NCBI GenBank assembly: GCA_016858145.1
Contig: JAEHOE010000007.1
Location: 62,001 to 126,000, forward strand
DNA from: Edaphochlamys debaryana
Lineage: Eukaryota > Chlorophyta > Chlorophyceae > Chlamydomonadales
Length of the DNA stretch: 64,000 bases
Direction of reading: 5' to 3'
Shown here: positions 35,401-47,463 of the stretch, in pieces
Numbering within the stretch: position 1 is the first letter of the stretch
How the letters are laid out: every line of letters begins with the position of its first letter
Position numbers and translations under genes: made by a program
The notes under the pieces: generated by a model
What the model saw: only the letters and a program-made list of their open reading frames with translations
What the model was told of the DNA's origin: nothing
Databases searched by the model: none

Positions 35401-38400
35401 ACTCGATGGAGGGCACGTGCACCCTGGGGGGGGGAGCGGGAAGAGGGGGTATTTCTATTGAGCGGGAAACGATAAGGCGGCGGCCGGCGAGCTGGGAAGG
35501 AAGGGCAGCCTCGGCTGAGAGGCATGGGCACTTGGCGGAATGCGCAGACATGGTTGAAACCCACTGTTCCACACTCCCTGCGCTCCCCCGCCCCGCCCTG
35601 CCCCAAGTCCCGCCCGGGTCTCACTGTCGCGCCCACTTGGCCCCCCCCCGCGCCGAGGCCTCCAGGTTGGCTCTGCAGCGCTCGGCGTTGGCGGCCTCGT
35701 GCAGGAAGTTGAGCTCCTGGGCGGGGGGAGGGAGGGAGGGAGGGAGGGCAGGGAGACAGGACGTGGGGTCAAGGGGGCCAAGTCCCATTGGGGCGGGCGG
35801 GATGCAGCACAGGCAGGAGACTAGCCCCGCTGCGCCCGGTAAGCTGCCCCTGTTGGCCCCGGCTCCAGCAAGGCCGCACGAAAAGGCAGGCCCTCCACGC
35901 AAGGTACGCAGGAAGGCAGCGGGGTTCAGGTGGGGCAGGATGCGGTGCAGGCACAGCGCCTGTGCGTGACAGAAAGCACACACTTCCTGGGGCAGCAGCG
36001 CAGGACACGGCCTCTGTCCCCAAATCCCCAATCCAATCCCGCACTCCGGGTAGACTGAGAGGGCAGGCCCCCCCTGCCGCTCCCAGGCACGCACCCGGGG
36101 CAGGTTCTCCCGGATCTCGTCCACCAGCCAGCCGTAGTCGAAGCTGGGGAAGATCCAGCGCACCTGGGAGGGGGGGGGGGCAGGCCAGGTCCAGGTAAGG
36201 GTCAAGGGAAGCGGGGCATGCGCAGTTGCAGGATCCACGCGGTTCAAGATCCGCGCAGCACGCACAGTCATCCCTACCATATTCCTCCCCCGCCACCCCC
36301 CGATCCTCGCGTGGCCCAGCTCTCCTCCCTCCCCGTCCTGCGCTCGCCCAGATCTCGAACACAAGCCCGCAACCTCCTCTCCCCAACTGCCCCCGATTCC
36401 GTATCCATGTCTTCCCTCCCCCCTTCCCCCCCCCTTCCCTCAACCCCCCCCCCCACCGTGGCCACCAGCGCTGCCACCGTGGCCACGTCAGCGGCGCAGC
36501 TCTCCCGCAGCCCCGCGTGCTGCACCTTGACCGCCAGCCGCCGGCCCGAGTGGTCCACGGCCTCGTGCACCTGGGGGGGCGGGGGGGGGGGAGGGGGGAG
36601 GGGGGAGAGGGGGGATACATGGACGGAGGAGTGGGTGGGTGGATGGGGGAGACGCGGATTGCTCCCGACAGTGATCGCGTACACCCCCCGGAGCCAGCGC
36701 AGCCGCACGGTCTCGTTCGGTCCTGTGTCTCGTCCTGTCTTGTGGAGTCCTGCCCTTTCCTGTCCTGTCGGGCCTCACATGAGCGCCTGCCAAGGCAGGT
36801 CCCTCCGCTGAAGCCCCTAGCCCCCTCCTGCACAGCAACCGACCAACCCCCTACTGTAGGAGGCCCACCTGCGCCAGGGATGCGCTGGCGATGGGGCGCT
36901 CCGAGAAGCTGGCGAACAGCGCCTCGGGGGGCGCACCTGGCGGGGAGGCGAGAGGACGAGGGGGAGGGGGCAGGTTGAGAGGGTACCGTACTTGCATGTG
37001 CAGCTCCAGCCCCTCGAACCACGCCTGAGCAACCCTCAGCCCCACTAGCTGCGGCGTCACAGCGTCACCGCCCCCTCCCTCCCCCCTCCCTCCCTCCCCC
37101 CTCCCTCCCCCCTCCCTCCCCCCTCCCTCCCCCCTCCCTCCCTCCCCCCTCCCTCCCCCCTCCCTCCCCCCTCCCTCCCCCCTCCCTCCCCCCTCCCTCC
37201 CCCCTCCCTCCCCCCTCCCTCCCCCCTCCCTCCCCCCTCCCTCCCCCCTCCCTCCCCCCTCCCTCCCCCCTCCCTCCCCCCTCCCTCCCCCTCCCTCCCT
37301 CCCCCCTCCCTCCTGCCCCCTCCCTCGCCCCTCCCTCCCCGCCCCCCCCCCCCACGCACCCAGGTCCTGCAGGAAGATGCGGCGCACCTCCTCCGGGGGG
37401 GACACGGGGCAGCGGTCGAGCAGGTGCTCCCGCATGGTGGACACGTACTCCTCGGGGAGCAGGTGGTCCTGGGGGGGAGGGGGAGGGGGTGGGGAGTGTT
37501 GGCCGCTAGGCGGGTGAGAAGGTAGGCGGAGAGGGAGGGGAAGGGGAGGTAGGAGGGGCAGATGAGCGCTTGCATGGCTGCTGCCCGCAGAGCAGTCCTC
37601 GAGCCTGGCCTTCCTACAATGCCCCCCTCCGGCCCGCGTGCTTCCGCCGGGCTGCCCCTCCGTCCCCACCCTCTCCCCGCCTCCTCCTCTGCCCCTCCGC
37701 ACCCTTTCCCTCTCTTGCCACCCCCTCCCTCCCCCCACCCGCTGCCATCCCCTAGCCAGCCTCTCGCCTCTTACCTCCGCAGCCCCTCCCCCCTTACCCC
37801 CGTCCACCCCGTGCCCCTCGTCCCTTCTCCGCAGCCTCCCGCTACCCCCCCCCTCACCAGCTGCCCCACGTGCTGCCCCAGCTTGGTGTAGATGCCCCCG
37901 TTGGCGAAGCACAGCTGCAGCAGCCGCTGGGCGCCGCGCTGGTGGCAGCCGCGCAGGGCTGCCTCGCGGGCTTCGCCCTGCAGGTCGGGGCGGAGCGAGG
38001 TGTAGTAGTCTGTTTGGGGAGGGGGCGCGAAGGGGCCGGGGTCGGGGCCAGGGTGCGTGTGTGGAAGGCGTGAAGAGGGTGTGGAAGGGCAGGAGGCGGG
38101 TTCAGCAGTCCCGGGCGCCGGATGCTTCCTAGGGGGCCGGGGCTTGGGGTAGCTCTGCCCTGGCGGCCGCCGTGCCTTCCCGCGCACCCGCCACGATTGA
38201 GGCGGCGCACGCCACGTCACGTGCCAGGCGCACTGGGGTGAGGTAGGCCACCATGAGGTCCTCCCGCGAGGGCTGCACCACGAGCAGGGAGGCGGCGGAG
38301 CCGATGCCAAGGCTCCATAGCAGCCGCCGGCGCAGGGGAGACGCGGGTGAGGTGTTGGAGGAGGCTGAGCGTGTCGTCCCCACTTCCGCGCCTATTCGGG

Positions 38401-38437
38401 CGCCTATTCGGGCGAGGCTGCCCAGGCGGGCTAGCAT
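32418..38437 (-). CDS. ADCK1: ADCK1-type ABC1/UbiB atypical kinase, probably mitochondrial
   Basis: ABC1 protein-kinase-like family; members act in mitochondrial lipid/quinone and membrane homeostasis. Seventeen exons (minus): 38437-38188, 38009-37858, 37468-37360, 36936-36869, 36570-36457, 36163-36095, 35716-35625, 35423-35356, 35019-34964, 34830-34782, 34633-34581, 34284-34154, 33929-33860, 33627-33533, 33375-33343, 33132-32952, 32573-32418; 581 aa. The N-terminus is an Arg-rich presequence-like stretch followed by [16 protein letters not shown]. Signature motifs in order: [12 protein letters not shown] (KxGQ), [12 protein letters not shown] (Ala-rich loop), LAVKVQHAG (Lys), [11 protein letters not shown], and [10 protein letters not shown] (DHG in place of DFG). 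Length and order match human ADCK1. The intron after 34782 has a GC donor. Confidence 0.93.
37071..37345. repeat. C/T-rich minisatellite in ADCK1 intron 3
   Basis: About 20 near-identical units of ccctccctccccc (12-14 bp) fill most of the intron between the exons at 37360-37468 and 36869-36936. The other strand is G-rich with many G3+ tracts. Confidence 0.9.
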
Positions 38438-38828
38438 GTTGGGGATGTGCTAAGCCCGGTGCGGCTGCGTCCGAGAGGTCGCGCGGATGAAGATGATTGA
38501 TGGAGATGTGATGGGTCGTGACGCAGTTTGCGGGAAGGTAAGCTTCAGCTGCTGTGCGCAGGCAGTGCAATGCTGCGTGCGTTGCGAGTGCTTGTGGCAC
38601 CGCGTCTGCGCGGGTACCCGCACTGCCGTGCAGTCGCGAAATGGGGCACACTTTGACTTGCGACAGCACTGGTCTCCGTCGTAGACTCCACACGTCTCAC
38701 ATACGCACAGGCCTGCTGTTTAGTTTACGTCATTTGCTCCACAGCGCGCCAGCACGCGCGCGGATCTCGACTTCCCTTGACCGGGACTAGCAGGATCGCT
38801 GTCTAGCGACCCTCCAGAGCTCTCCTAG
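38438..38828. promoter_or_regulatory. Divergent upstream region (ADCK1-like / glycine-rich RNA-binding protein)
   Basis: The 391 bp between two start codons on opposite strands must contain both promoters. No specific element identified. Confidence 0.45.
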
Positions 38829-40727
38829 ATGTACGGATACGCGACTGGGGGCTATGGCGGGGGCTACGGTGGCGGTGGCGGTGGAGGGGGCTATGGCGGT
38901 GGAAATCGGGGCGGTTATGGCGGTGGTGCCGGAGGCCCAGCCCGCGGAGGCTACTCCGGCGGTGGTGGAGGCGGAGGCGGTGGCGAGGCGTACACAGAGG
39001 GGAAGGTCTCATTCCCGGGCCTTTCCGAGAACACGACCAAGGAGACGCTTGAGCAATACTGCTCGCAGTGGTAAGGGACTGTCCTCGGCGACCTCAGCTG
39101 CGCGCGCGCTCGTGCCTCGCGCCTTGCTTGGCTTGGCCAAGCTCGCGTCGCGCGATGTGCCTGCCCGCTAGCCGATGCCTTAGCCCTAGAGGGCCCTAGG
39201 CTCGGCCCTAACTCGCCGCTTGCGTGCATGTGTCCTCCCTAGGGGCCAGGTTGAGGAGTGCAACATAGCGAATGGGGAGGGGATGGTTAGGTTCTCGGAC
39301 CCGACGTGCGCACAGAGCCTCTTCGACTCAGATCACGTGGTAGACGGTGTCAAACTCGAACCGCGGGCAGCGCTGCCGCGCGACAAGGCTGGGACAGGAG
39401 AGAGATGCCAAAAGATCTTTGTCGGGGGCACCGTAAGTAGGGTAGCGCGGCGCATGGGCAGTGGCTGTCGATGTCCCGCGCGCATGGCTCCACGCCGGCG
39501 CGGGGGCCGACGTCGCTCCCGCCATGCTGACATGCCGTCTGCCATGCCCACTCGCAGGGCGATATCACGGACGAGGAGCTCCGGAACCACTTCAGCCAGT
39601 ACGGCGAGATCCAGGACTCCGTTGTAAGTGGCAGATGGCGTGCCGGCTGGCCGGTATTGCTCCAGAGAAGGGGCGGGCTCTGGCTTCCCTTACCCCGCAC
39701 AACACACATCGTTGCCCGTTCACTGTACCGCAGATCATGCGCAAGGACGGCGTCACTCGCGGCTTCGGCTTCGTGACCTTCGCGGACCCCATCAGCGTCG
39801 AGAAGGTGCTGGTGATGCGCCAGGTCATCCGGGATAAGACCGTGGACTGCAAGCGTGCCACCCCTCGCGAGATCACCCCCATCCCCGCCCGCGGCGGCGG
39901 CGGCCCCCGCGAGCGTGGTGGCTACGCCGGCGGATACGGCGGTGGCTATGGTGGGGGCGGTCGCGGCGGCGGCGGCTATGGCGGCGGCGGATACGGTGGG
40001 GGCTACGGCGGTGGCTATGGGGCCGCCGCGGGCGGATACGCGGCCGGCGGCGGTGGCTACGGCATGCGCGGCGCCGCCGCTGCTGGCGGATACGAGGAGG
40101 GCGGCGAGGGCCAGATGGCAGGCTACGGCATGCAAGGTGAGTAGTTGGTGGGTGGGGCGGAACGGACAGCTGTCCCACGAAGCGTGAAGAGGGATACTGC
40201 GGCCGGACCTCGCTGACGTCTCCGTGCACGGAGTGTACTTACCTGGCCCCCCGCCTTCCACCATGCTGACGCTTCAGGCTATGGCGGCATGGCCGGCGTG
40301 GCGTACGCGCCCGCTATGGCTGCTTACGGCGGCTACGGCGGCTATCCCGCTATGATGGTGGGTGGGGACGGGAGGGGTTACGAAGACATCAACGAAGGGC
40401 GCTTGGTTGTGGCATAGGGCGTGGTCCTCAAACTGAGCAATGACGTTGACCTGCGGGCTTTCGAAGTCGCCTACTTGGGGGCCGGTCCGGGTCCCGGGTT
40501 CGGTCCCGGGTTCGGTCCGGGTCCCGGGTTCAGCCTGTCGAGGCGCAGGGGACCTGGCAGGCGCCGCCCTCTCTGCCTCCCCCACCGACTCACCCTTCCA
40601 TCCTCGCAACCTCTCCTTCCGGCAGGCTTACGGGACGATGGGGTACGGGGCCGCGGCCGGGTACGGCAGGTCGGCCATGGCCCGCAACACGGTGGGCCAG
40701 CAGCAGGCGCGCTTCCGGCCTTACTAA
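38829..40727 (+). CDS. Glycine-rich hnRNP A/B-like RNA-binding protein with two RRMs
   Basis: Probable nuclear pre-mRNA/mRNA-binding protein. Exons: 38829-39070, 39243-39432, 39558-39623, 39734-40136, 40278-40357, 40626-40727; 360 aa. The N-terminus (1-55) is Tyr/Gly-rich. RRM1 (about 59-130) is atypical: KVSFPGLSE for RNP2 and only GEGMVRFSD where RNP1 is expected. RRM2 (about 139-215) is canonical, with KIFVGG (RNP2) and RGFGFVTF (RNP1). The C-terminal half is a GGY/YGGG-rich low-complexity tail ending ARFRPY, similar in layout to plant RBGD and animal hnRNP A/B/DAZAP1/Musashi proteins. All six exons close in phase. The tail suggests phase-separating behaviour; that is inference. Confidence 0.92.
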
Positions 40728-41326
40728 GCCCCCCATAATTCGGGTGATGCTGTCGGGTGACAGCGCACGCGGTACAGGACGGTGTACTGTTTGTAGTGCG
40801 CTGTAGGGGGTCAGCGGCCAAAGGCGGCTTGGCTCGGGCGCTGTGTGAGGGTGCACGGAAGAGGCGGGACATGGGCAGGCGCGTTGACGGATGCCTGACG
40901 GACAGATGGGGCTGTGCCGGCATGACGTAACTGTTTGGCAAGCAAACTAAGGGCGCAAGTCTGGGCCCTTGATAAGACCAGTTGTTCGGACCTGTGGGAA
41001 GCATTTCATCATGTTGTGGGCAGGGCGCACTATGCTGCGGCGCCTTCACTGATGCGTGGAAACGGGACAGGGGAAGACTGATGACGCGGGCTGCGCGGCC
41101 AGTCGGGCAGAGTCTGCTGGCGCGAGGGTCTGTGCTGAAGCAATGGGCGGCCCCTTGGATGTCACAACCTGTAGAGGGCGGTTCCCGTGCTGCTTCAGGG
41201 CACAATGGGGCGAATGGCTGGGGCGGGAAGCTTACGGACAGTTCTATGGGGCGGTTGGAGGTGTCGCAGGATGTAACAGCGAGCAGTTGCGAGGAGTACA
41301 TGCGCACCAATCCACCGCTCCGCATG
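40728..41326. other. Convergent 3' flanks of the RNA-binding and RAD51-like genes
   Basis: No additional exon seen; the two neighbouring genes end here from opposite sides. Confidence 0.6.
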
Positions 41327-43286
41327 CTACAGCGCCCGCCCGTGCACAGGCGGGGCCGGCTCCCAGCTCGGCGCCCTGCGCATTGGCCTCAGCACCGCCT
41401 CGAGCTCCCTGCGAAGCTCAAGCGATAGGCCCGCTTGCTCAATGGCCTGAGCCAAGTCTCTAGTGGTGGCACCCTCCACCCGTCCCGACTGCCCGAGCGC
41501 ATCGCCAGCAAGGGGCACCCAGGACAGTCGGGACCCAACGTCAGTGTCCGGCACATCAGAAAGCACGCCCAGCAGGCGAGCAGCCTCCACCAGGTCCTCG
41601 GTCGGCATCAAGTAGCGGCCGTGGGCACGCATTGGTCCGTTGGGTAGGTACATCTCCGTCATGAGTTGGGGCATCCTGCAGGGAAGAGGCCACGGAGGGC
41701 GCGATGGATGATGGATAATGCCCGACCATGACCCGGGGCGCAAGGGCGGCTGGCCTGTTGGTTGCTCCCTCAGTCTTGGACCTCCCCGCATCACCCTGAC
41801 CGTCGCCCACACCGGGGCGCCACCCCTCTTCCAGGCCGCCAAGCCCCCCCCCCGCCTGCCCACACTCCACGACCCCGGCACTCACCTGGTGTGATAGAAC
41901 GGGGCCTTGAGCAGGGTGGCGCTGAGGCACCGCGGCTCGCCGCCGCCTGGCTTCGCTCCTGCGCCTCCTCCGCCCTCCGCCTCCGCCTCCGCCGCGTCCT
42001 GCCCCGCCGCCAGCCGCAGGCGGGTGGTGGCGAACTGCTGCAGCTGCAGGTCGTACAGGCCCTGCGGGGAGCGATTGGGGCAGGGGAGCGGAGCGAGATT
42101 GCCGGTACTGGTATGAGCAGGTGTAGGTGCGTTTCTCAGAGTAGGGGCTACGCAGGGTGGATGCGGAGTAGGGGCTACGCAGGGTGGATGCGGAGTAGGG
42201 GTGGATGCGGAGTAGGGGCTACGCAGGGTGGATGCGGAGGCGGGCCACGCATGCTGGGGTACGGCCGTCCGCGGGCATGCCCTCAGGAGCAAGTTGATCA
42301 GTGTCGAGCATCTGCAGACCAAGCGAGTGTGTGCAGCCGAGGTGTGCAGCCCATGCTTCCATCACCAATCTTTCCACTTCCAGCCCCTGGGCCGGCAGCC
42401 GCCCCGCCTCTCACCGCCTCGTGCCGTGCGTTGCATACCAATACCACAGACGCCGCTAGGGCCCCCGCAGCCGCCCCTGGCTCCGGCCCAGCCACGACCG
42501 CCTTGCGGCGGCGCTGCCGGGGCTGCTCCGGCCGCGCCTTAGGCGCGGCCTGGAGAGCTCGAGAGAGCGCAAGCAAGAAGCGCGCAAGGTGCCGCGTGCG
42601 AGCTGCACGCGTGTCCCGCACGTTGGGGGTGGCGGGGGCGGCGTTCTCGGCCAGAGCGTGGAGGGACTCGACCAGCACGAGGCACGGCGAGGCCGCGAGG
42701 TTGAGGCGGACAACGTCCAGTGCCACAGCGGGATGTTGATGTTTGGTGAACAGCAGCCCTCCACCCCGCTGGGCGTCGGCACCGAGGGACTGGGGTGGGC
42801 CATGGGAGGTAGAGGTTGAGGGCGGGGCTTAGGTGTAGACGAGGGGGCGGGGCAAGAAGGAGCCGGACGGCTTGCAAGGTGCCCTCACCTGTCCGTACTT
42901 GAGGAAGTCGTCACTACCGACTACAAGGATACGAGCAGACCCCTTGCTGCGGGCCTGGGCAGTGATAGCGGCTAGCCAGGCCACGAGCATGGCGGGCCCC
43001 GGCTCTGAGGACTGGAGCTGCGAGGGTCGCATGGGAAGGGGGGGTGCGGCGTGGACGGGGAAAGGTCGACGGCATGCCCTTCGCAACCGCGCAGCACACC
43101 CCTCCGAAGCCCCCGCTTCCTCCAGCGCAGCGTGCTCGCAACAGCCGCACTTGCCTCAACGACCGAGCGGGGCGGGTAGCCTCCGCGGGTGAGCGCATCG
43201 AGCGCTGCGCTTCCGGTAGGAATTGCTGCCAAGCTGTGCACGCACCGCACGGCCACTAGGCGCAGTAGAGCAACTTTGCCGAGCAT
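41327..43286 (-). CDS. RAD51/RecA-fold protein with degenerate Walker A (RAD51-paralogue-like)
   Basis: Exons (minus): 43286-43155, 43017-42889, 42789-42415, 42061-41886, 41675-41327; 386 aa. The start of the core, IPTGSAALDALTRGG, is the hallmark strand-turn that opens RecA/RAD51/RadA domains. Where Walker A (GxxxxGKT) should follow, the protein reads VVELQSSEPGPAML, with no Lys. Then come ARILVVGSDD, a Walker B-like strand SPCLVLVESLHALAE, and SVVLVCNARHEAV matching the strand that precedes the L2 loop in RAD51. The domain order fits a RAD51 paralogue or another ATPase-dead RecA-fold protein such as SWSAP1 or ELP6. Intron 1 has a GC donor (GAG|GCAAGT). The C-terminal 130 residues match nothing I recognise. 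Which paralogue it is cannot be decided by eye. Confidence 0.72.
42140..42240. repeat. 27-bp tandem repeat in the RAD51-like gene intron 3
   Basis: Four copies, one truncated, of a unit containing agtaggggctacgcagggtg. Confidence 0.85.
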
Positions 43287-43567
43287 TGTGCAGCTGTGGT
43301 ATGTGGCATGGGGAAGGTTGCGGGCTGCAGCCTGCCCAGGGCTTTGAAGCCTGCCCATCTCTTCGCGCCATTTCGGGCCGTGCTTCTCAATCCCAAAAAC
43401 CCCACGCCAAACGTGCCCAAATAATTGGCTCACGACATAACACACGTCAAGGTTGCTGTATGCTGGGCACCTAGGCGCTGTCGGCGAGGGCCGAGGCAGC
43501 ATGCGCCTCGTTTGCTGCCCGGCGTGTGCCTCGCTGCTGGTGACTAGCTCAGACGACCAGCTGGGCG
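43287..43567. promoter_or_regulatory. Divergent upstream region (RAD51-like / unknown 570-aa protein)
   Basis: 281 bp separate the two start codons on opposite strands; both promoters must lie here. No motif assigned. Confidence 0.4.
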
Positions 43568-46161
43568 ATGCCACAGCAGGGCTTCGCACGATGCCTCAGG
43601 GTTCTGTCGCGTCCTCGGGCGTATGCGGACGCACCCCTTGCCCTTTTGAAGCTGGCGGACTCAATCAGCAAGAAGATCGACAAGAAGCATGGCATCCCGA
43701 ACGCGGTGCAGTCCGGCCTCGCAGCGGCTGGACAGCCGCTTGGCGGAGCCGATCGGTAAGCGTACAGCTAAATCGAGGCCTTTCGTTGCGCGGCGCTCAC
43801 TTCAGAACTGACGCGTCTGACTGCAGGCCGTATGCTGCGGGGAGCAGCGGGGGCATGGTGGGGTACCCCACCCTGAACCCGGCGCTGGCCAAGCTGCTGT
43901 GGCGTGGAGGCATTCACGAGGTGCGTGCCGCCCGGTTCGCTGGCACCACCAAAGCTTCCTGCCGTGGTCACCTTCTCAGTCACTGGCACTCTGGAAGGGA
44001 CCTGCCTCGGGGGCCTGCAGACCCGGAATGCTGCGCTCGGGGGGGTGGGGGACTCACGGGAGCCGTCGGTCAAACCCCCTCGGCTCCTTCGCCTCGCACC
44101 GCCCCAGATCTGCAGCCCTGGCCAGACGGCTCGGGACATGGCTACCCAGCTGGCGCTTTCGGAGGCGCAGGTGGCGCCGGTGCTGTGGATTTCCGTGGGG
44201 CACGCTGGCAGCGCCAGCCTGCTGCCCCAGGTAGGTCCTTCTGACCTGCACGGGCAACCGGCGGCGCAGCAGTCCCAGCGCTGAACACACACACCATCCA
44301 CTCGTAGCCGGGCTGCATGCTGCTGCCCTCAATCCTAACCACATGACGCCTTGTGGCGTTGCCGTGCGCAGGCGCCCAACCTGAAGGTGGAGCACTGGCC
44401 CGTCTCCTCGGCCGCCGACTCAGTGGCAGTCCTGGAGCACTGGCTGCGCAGCGTCCGATCACAGCGCTACAGCCTCGTGTTCCTGGACTCCGTCCCGGGC
44501 CTGGCGCCGCCGCCTGCGGCGGCCGCACCCTGGCAGGCGCACGGCCCGCAGGCCCCACCACCTCCGCTGCCCCAGGCGCGAGCGGCGGAGGTGGCCCCGG
44601 CGACGGCGGCGGCGGCGGGGTCGGGAGGGCCGGCGGCAGGCGTGGCGAAAGGGGGCTCGGGGGGGAGCGCACAGCGGGGGGAGCCGGGGGCGGGTGGGCC
44701 GACGGCGGCCGCGCTGGGGAGGCGGTCTGCACTACGGGGCGCACCGCAGGCCCGCGGCACAGCAGCGCTGGCCGGTGCGGCCACAGGCGCGCTGACGCGG
44801 GGGCTGGCCCCGCTGTGGCAGCCAGCTGTGCCACGGGTAGCGAGAAGTGCGGCGGAGGAGGTTTCCGGTGCTCTTGCACAGCCGGCTCGTGCATCCTCCT
44901 CCGCACCGGCGGTGGGGGTGGAGGGGAAGGCGCCGGCAGGGGCAGCAGCGCTCGCGACGGGGCCAGCCACTCGTGCAGCGGAGCAAGCAGCGGCGTGCGC
45001 TGGGCCGGCGGCAGCTGCGGTGGGGCCGGGGCCGCCAGAGGCGTACCGCCCGGCTGTCAGCGGGGTGCCGCAGCCAGGCTTAGGGTGCTCTGGAGCAGCA
45101 ACTGGCGGCTACGCCCCAAACTTCAAGGTCAGTCGGTCTGTGTTGGTGAAGGTACTCCCTCAATTGCTGCATGGTCGCGTGGGCTTGAGCTCTCTTCCAG
45201 ACGAAGGCCCCTCGACGCACGTGGCTGCTCCCCGTGCCCCACCGCCCCGCCCAGTTCCTGATCAACGTGCTGCCCCCGCTGCTGGAGTCTTACCTCGCCC
45301 AGCTGGCTCCCAGCTGCGGCCCCGGGTTTCGCACCACGACGTTCCTCATCAACCCCTACTCGCGGCAGCAGCAGGTGCGCGCCTGGGGCGTGCGCCGGGC
45401 TTTCGTTGCGGCTCGTGCGGTTTGCCGTGGGTCCGCTCATCACTTGTTGTTTGTTGGATGGGATGTGAATCGGACGGTGGACTGCCACGGGTTTGTACTT
45501 GGCATCGAAGCCGTGGTTGGCGCCGCCCGGTCTCTCTCGTTCAGGCCTTGTCCTTGACAGCATGCGCCTCAGCTCGGTAACACCCAAGCCTTGCCCTCCC
45601 CAATGCAGCCCTGGACTGCAGGGGCGGGCACGAACCCCCCCGGCACTGGCGCTGGCGGTGGCGGCCCAGGCCTCGGCTCCGCGGGCGCCGGCCGCGACCG
45701 CAGCCGCTATGCGCGGAGCGCCATTGCACGCCACGCCAACGGCACGCTGCACCTGTGGCCGGACGCGGGGGGCGCGGGGTCGGGGGCGGGGCCTGGCGCC
45801 CTGCACGCTGAGCTGACCCGGGGCGGCAGCGGTGGCGAGGACGGGGAGGCCCTGTTCGTGGGGTGAGTGAAGCAGCGGGTGTGGCGGGAGGGTGGAACAC
45901 CTGCTTCCAGGGCGGGGTGGAGCTCTGTGCTATGTGGACGGGTAGATCACGTTGTCCCGCGCCCGCTCCCAAGGCCGTAGCGTGAATACTGAGTGGTTGA
46001 TCAGTTGTTCATCACTGCATCTGCCCCCATGCCGCAGGTCGCTGCCGCTCCCCGTCAGGCTGGCACCACCGCGCAGTCCGGCGCCATCGGGAGACGTGCA
46101 GGGGGAGCGCAGCGCGGAGGAGGGTCACGATGTGCCAGGGAGCTCACCCTCAGGCGGTTAA
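43568..46161 (+). CDS. Unknown protein, 570 aa, possibly organelle-targeted
   Basis: Exons: 43568-43755, 43827-43920, 44108-44230, 44372-45127, 45201-45374, 45609-45862, 46038-46161; all phases close. The N-terminus (MPQQGFARCLRVLSRPRAYA) is Arg-containing with no acidic residue, like a mitochondrial or plastid presequence. Segments that look folded are GMVGYPTLNPALAKLLWRGG, MATQLALSEAQVAPVLWISV, VEHWPVSSAADSVAVLEHWL, YSLVFLDSVPG, and, after a 190-residue Ala/Gly/Pro insert, PAQFLINVLPPLLESYLAQL and TTTFLINPYSRQQQ. No family was recognised. The start could be further upstream, but this ATG gives the presequence-like N-terminus. Confidence 0.7.
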
Positions 46162-47463
46162 GGGAGGTCGAGAGGAGGTGGTGACACAGGTTGTGTGACT
46201 GAACGCCTTTGACATAGGGTCCTCGAAGGCTTGGACACGATGACCTCATTCGGTCTGACGATGACTGCCTCAAGACAGTGATAGGTTCAGACAGCTAGCC
46301 CAAACACATCTAGGGGTGGACGCGTTGACTTCAGGTGTCCGGCTGATCACCCCCGAGGCAATGGCAGTCGAGGACATGGACCCAGGGCGAGGGCTAGTCA
46401 ACGGTTGACAGTCGCCCAGGACTGAGCCCTTCATTTCTGTCCTTAGAGATTGACCCGCGTTTGGTATTTGACCCTACTTATCTATGCCGGCTGCAAGCAA
46501 GTATTGTGTTGCGGAGTTCGGACGTTGCGTTGTGTTGACGTGTAGGGAGTCCCCGGAAGGCGCTCCTGGCAAGGCCCTAGACCTCAATTGATGCCGAGGG
46601 CCTCAGGAGGGCCTAGGCTGCTAGCTGCTGGGCTCAGGCTGCTAGGGGCTACTAGCAGCACTCGTGGATGGATCATAGGGCGGGAACCCGGTACTGAGGA
46701 AGCTGGGTGCCTACGGCGGTACCTGACGCAGAGGTTCTAGAGGGTTGCAACCTAAAGACGAGGCGCCAGCAAGTTTGAGCGCGGCCCAGTGCCTTGCAGG
46801 GGATACGGAACTGCGAGCCCGCATGCGGGGTGCCTTAGGTTGGTGGGAGGATCTGCACCGCCGCCAGGATTGGCGCCGCCGAGCCGGGCCATCAGATCGT
46901 CGTGGTTACAAGACACCTTGCATGTCCACAATGCAAACGGTGATGAACTCCTCAAACAGACGCACCCCTCAGCGCCCTCAGCACGAGGCGATCCGACCAG
47001 AGGCCTCACGCCGCTCCTGCCCCTCAGCGCCCATCAGGCGCCAGCAGTGCACCCACCACGCCCATAGGTCTGCGTAGTTTGCGGTCCACGCCATACGCCC
47101 CACAACCAAGCGCTTGGCTTCGTTGGTGTCTTCTAACCCAACACGCGTCCGCCCACCAGCCGCCCCACACCAGTACCCGCCGCTGCCCTATTCGCCGGCC
47201 AGCACAGCAACAGCCGTTCCACGGACATGCTCATAGGCCCCACACCAGTCCCCCCCCCCGCACCCCGAGCGCTGCAAGACCGTCCCTCCGTACCCGCCTG
47301 CCAGCACAGACGCTGTCCGTCCTTCAACCTGTTCCCAGGTCCCACGCCAGCCGCGGTTCTCCACAGGGAGACCCCTGCTGCCGTCCTGCTCCCGGCCCGC
47401 GGCTGCCCTTGCAAGGTGGTCCGAATACAGCATCCCCAACCCCCATGGCATAATCCTCCAGCC
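46162..47463. other. Convergent intergenic region, 1.3 kb
   Basis: Between two genes ending toward each other. No exon, tRNA or transposon end with target duplication was found. Short repeated words (gctgctaggggctactag, 46618-46655) are the only local structure noticed. Confidence 0.55.

Noticed and set aside
36851..37912. Long Gly/Glu/Arg frame across the C/T minisatellite
   Set aside because: It lies over an ADCK1 intron and parts of exons in a wrong frame; product of the repeat.
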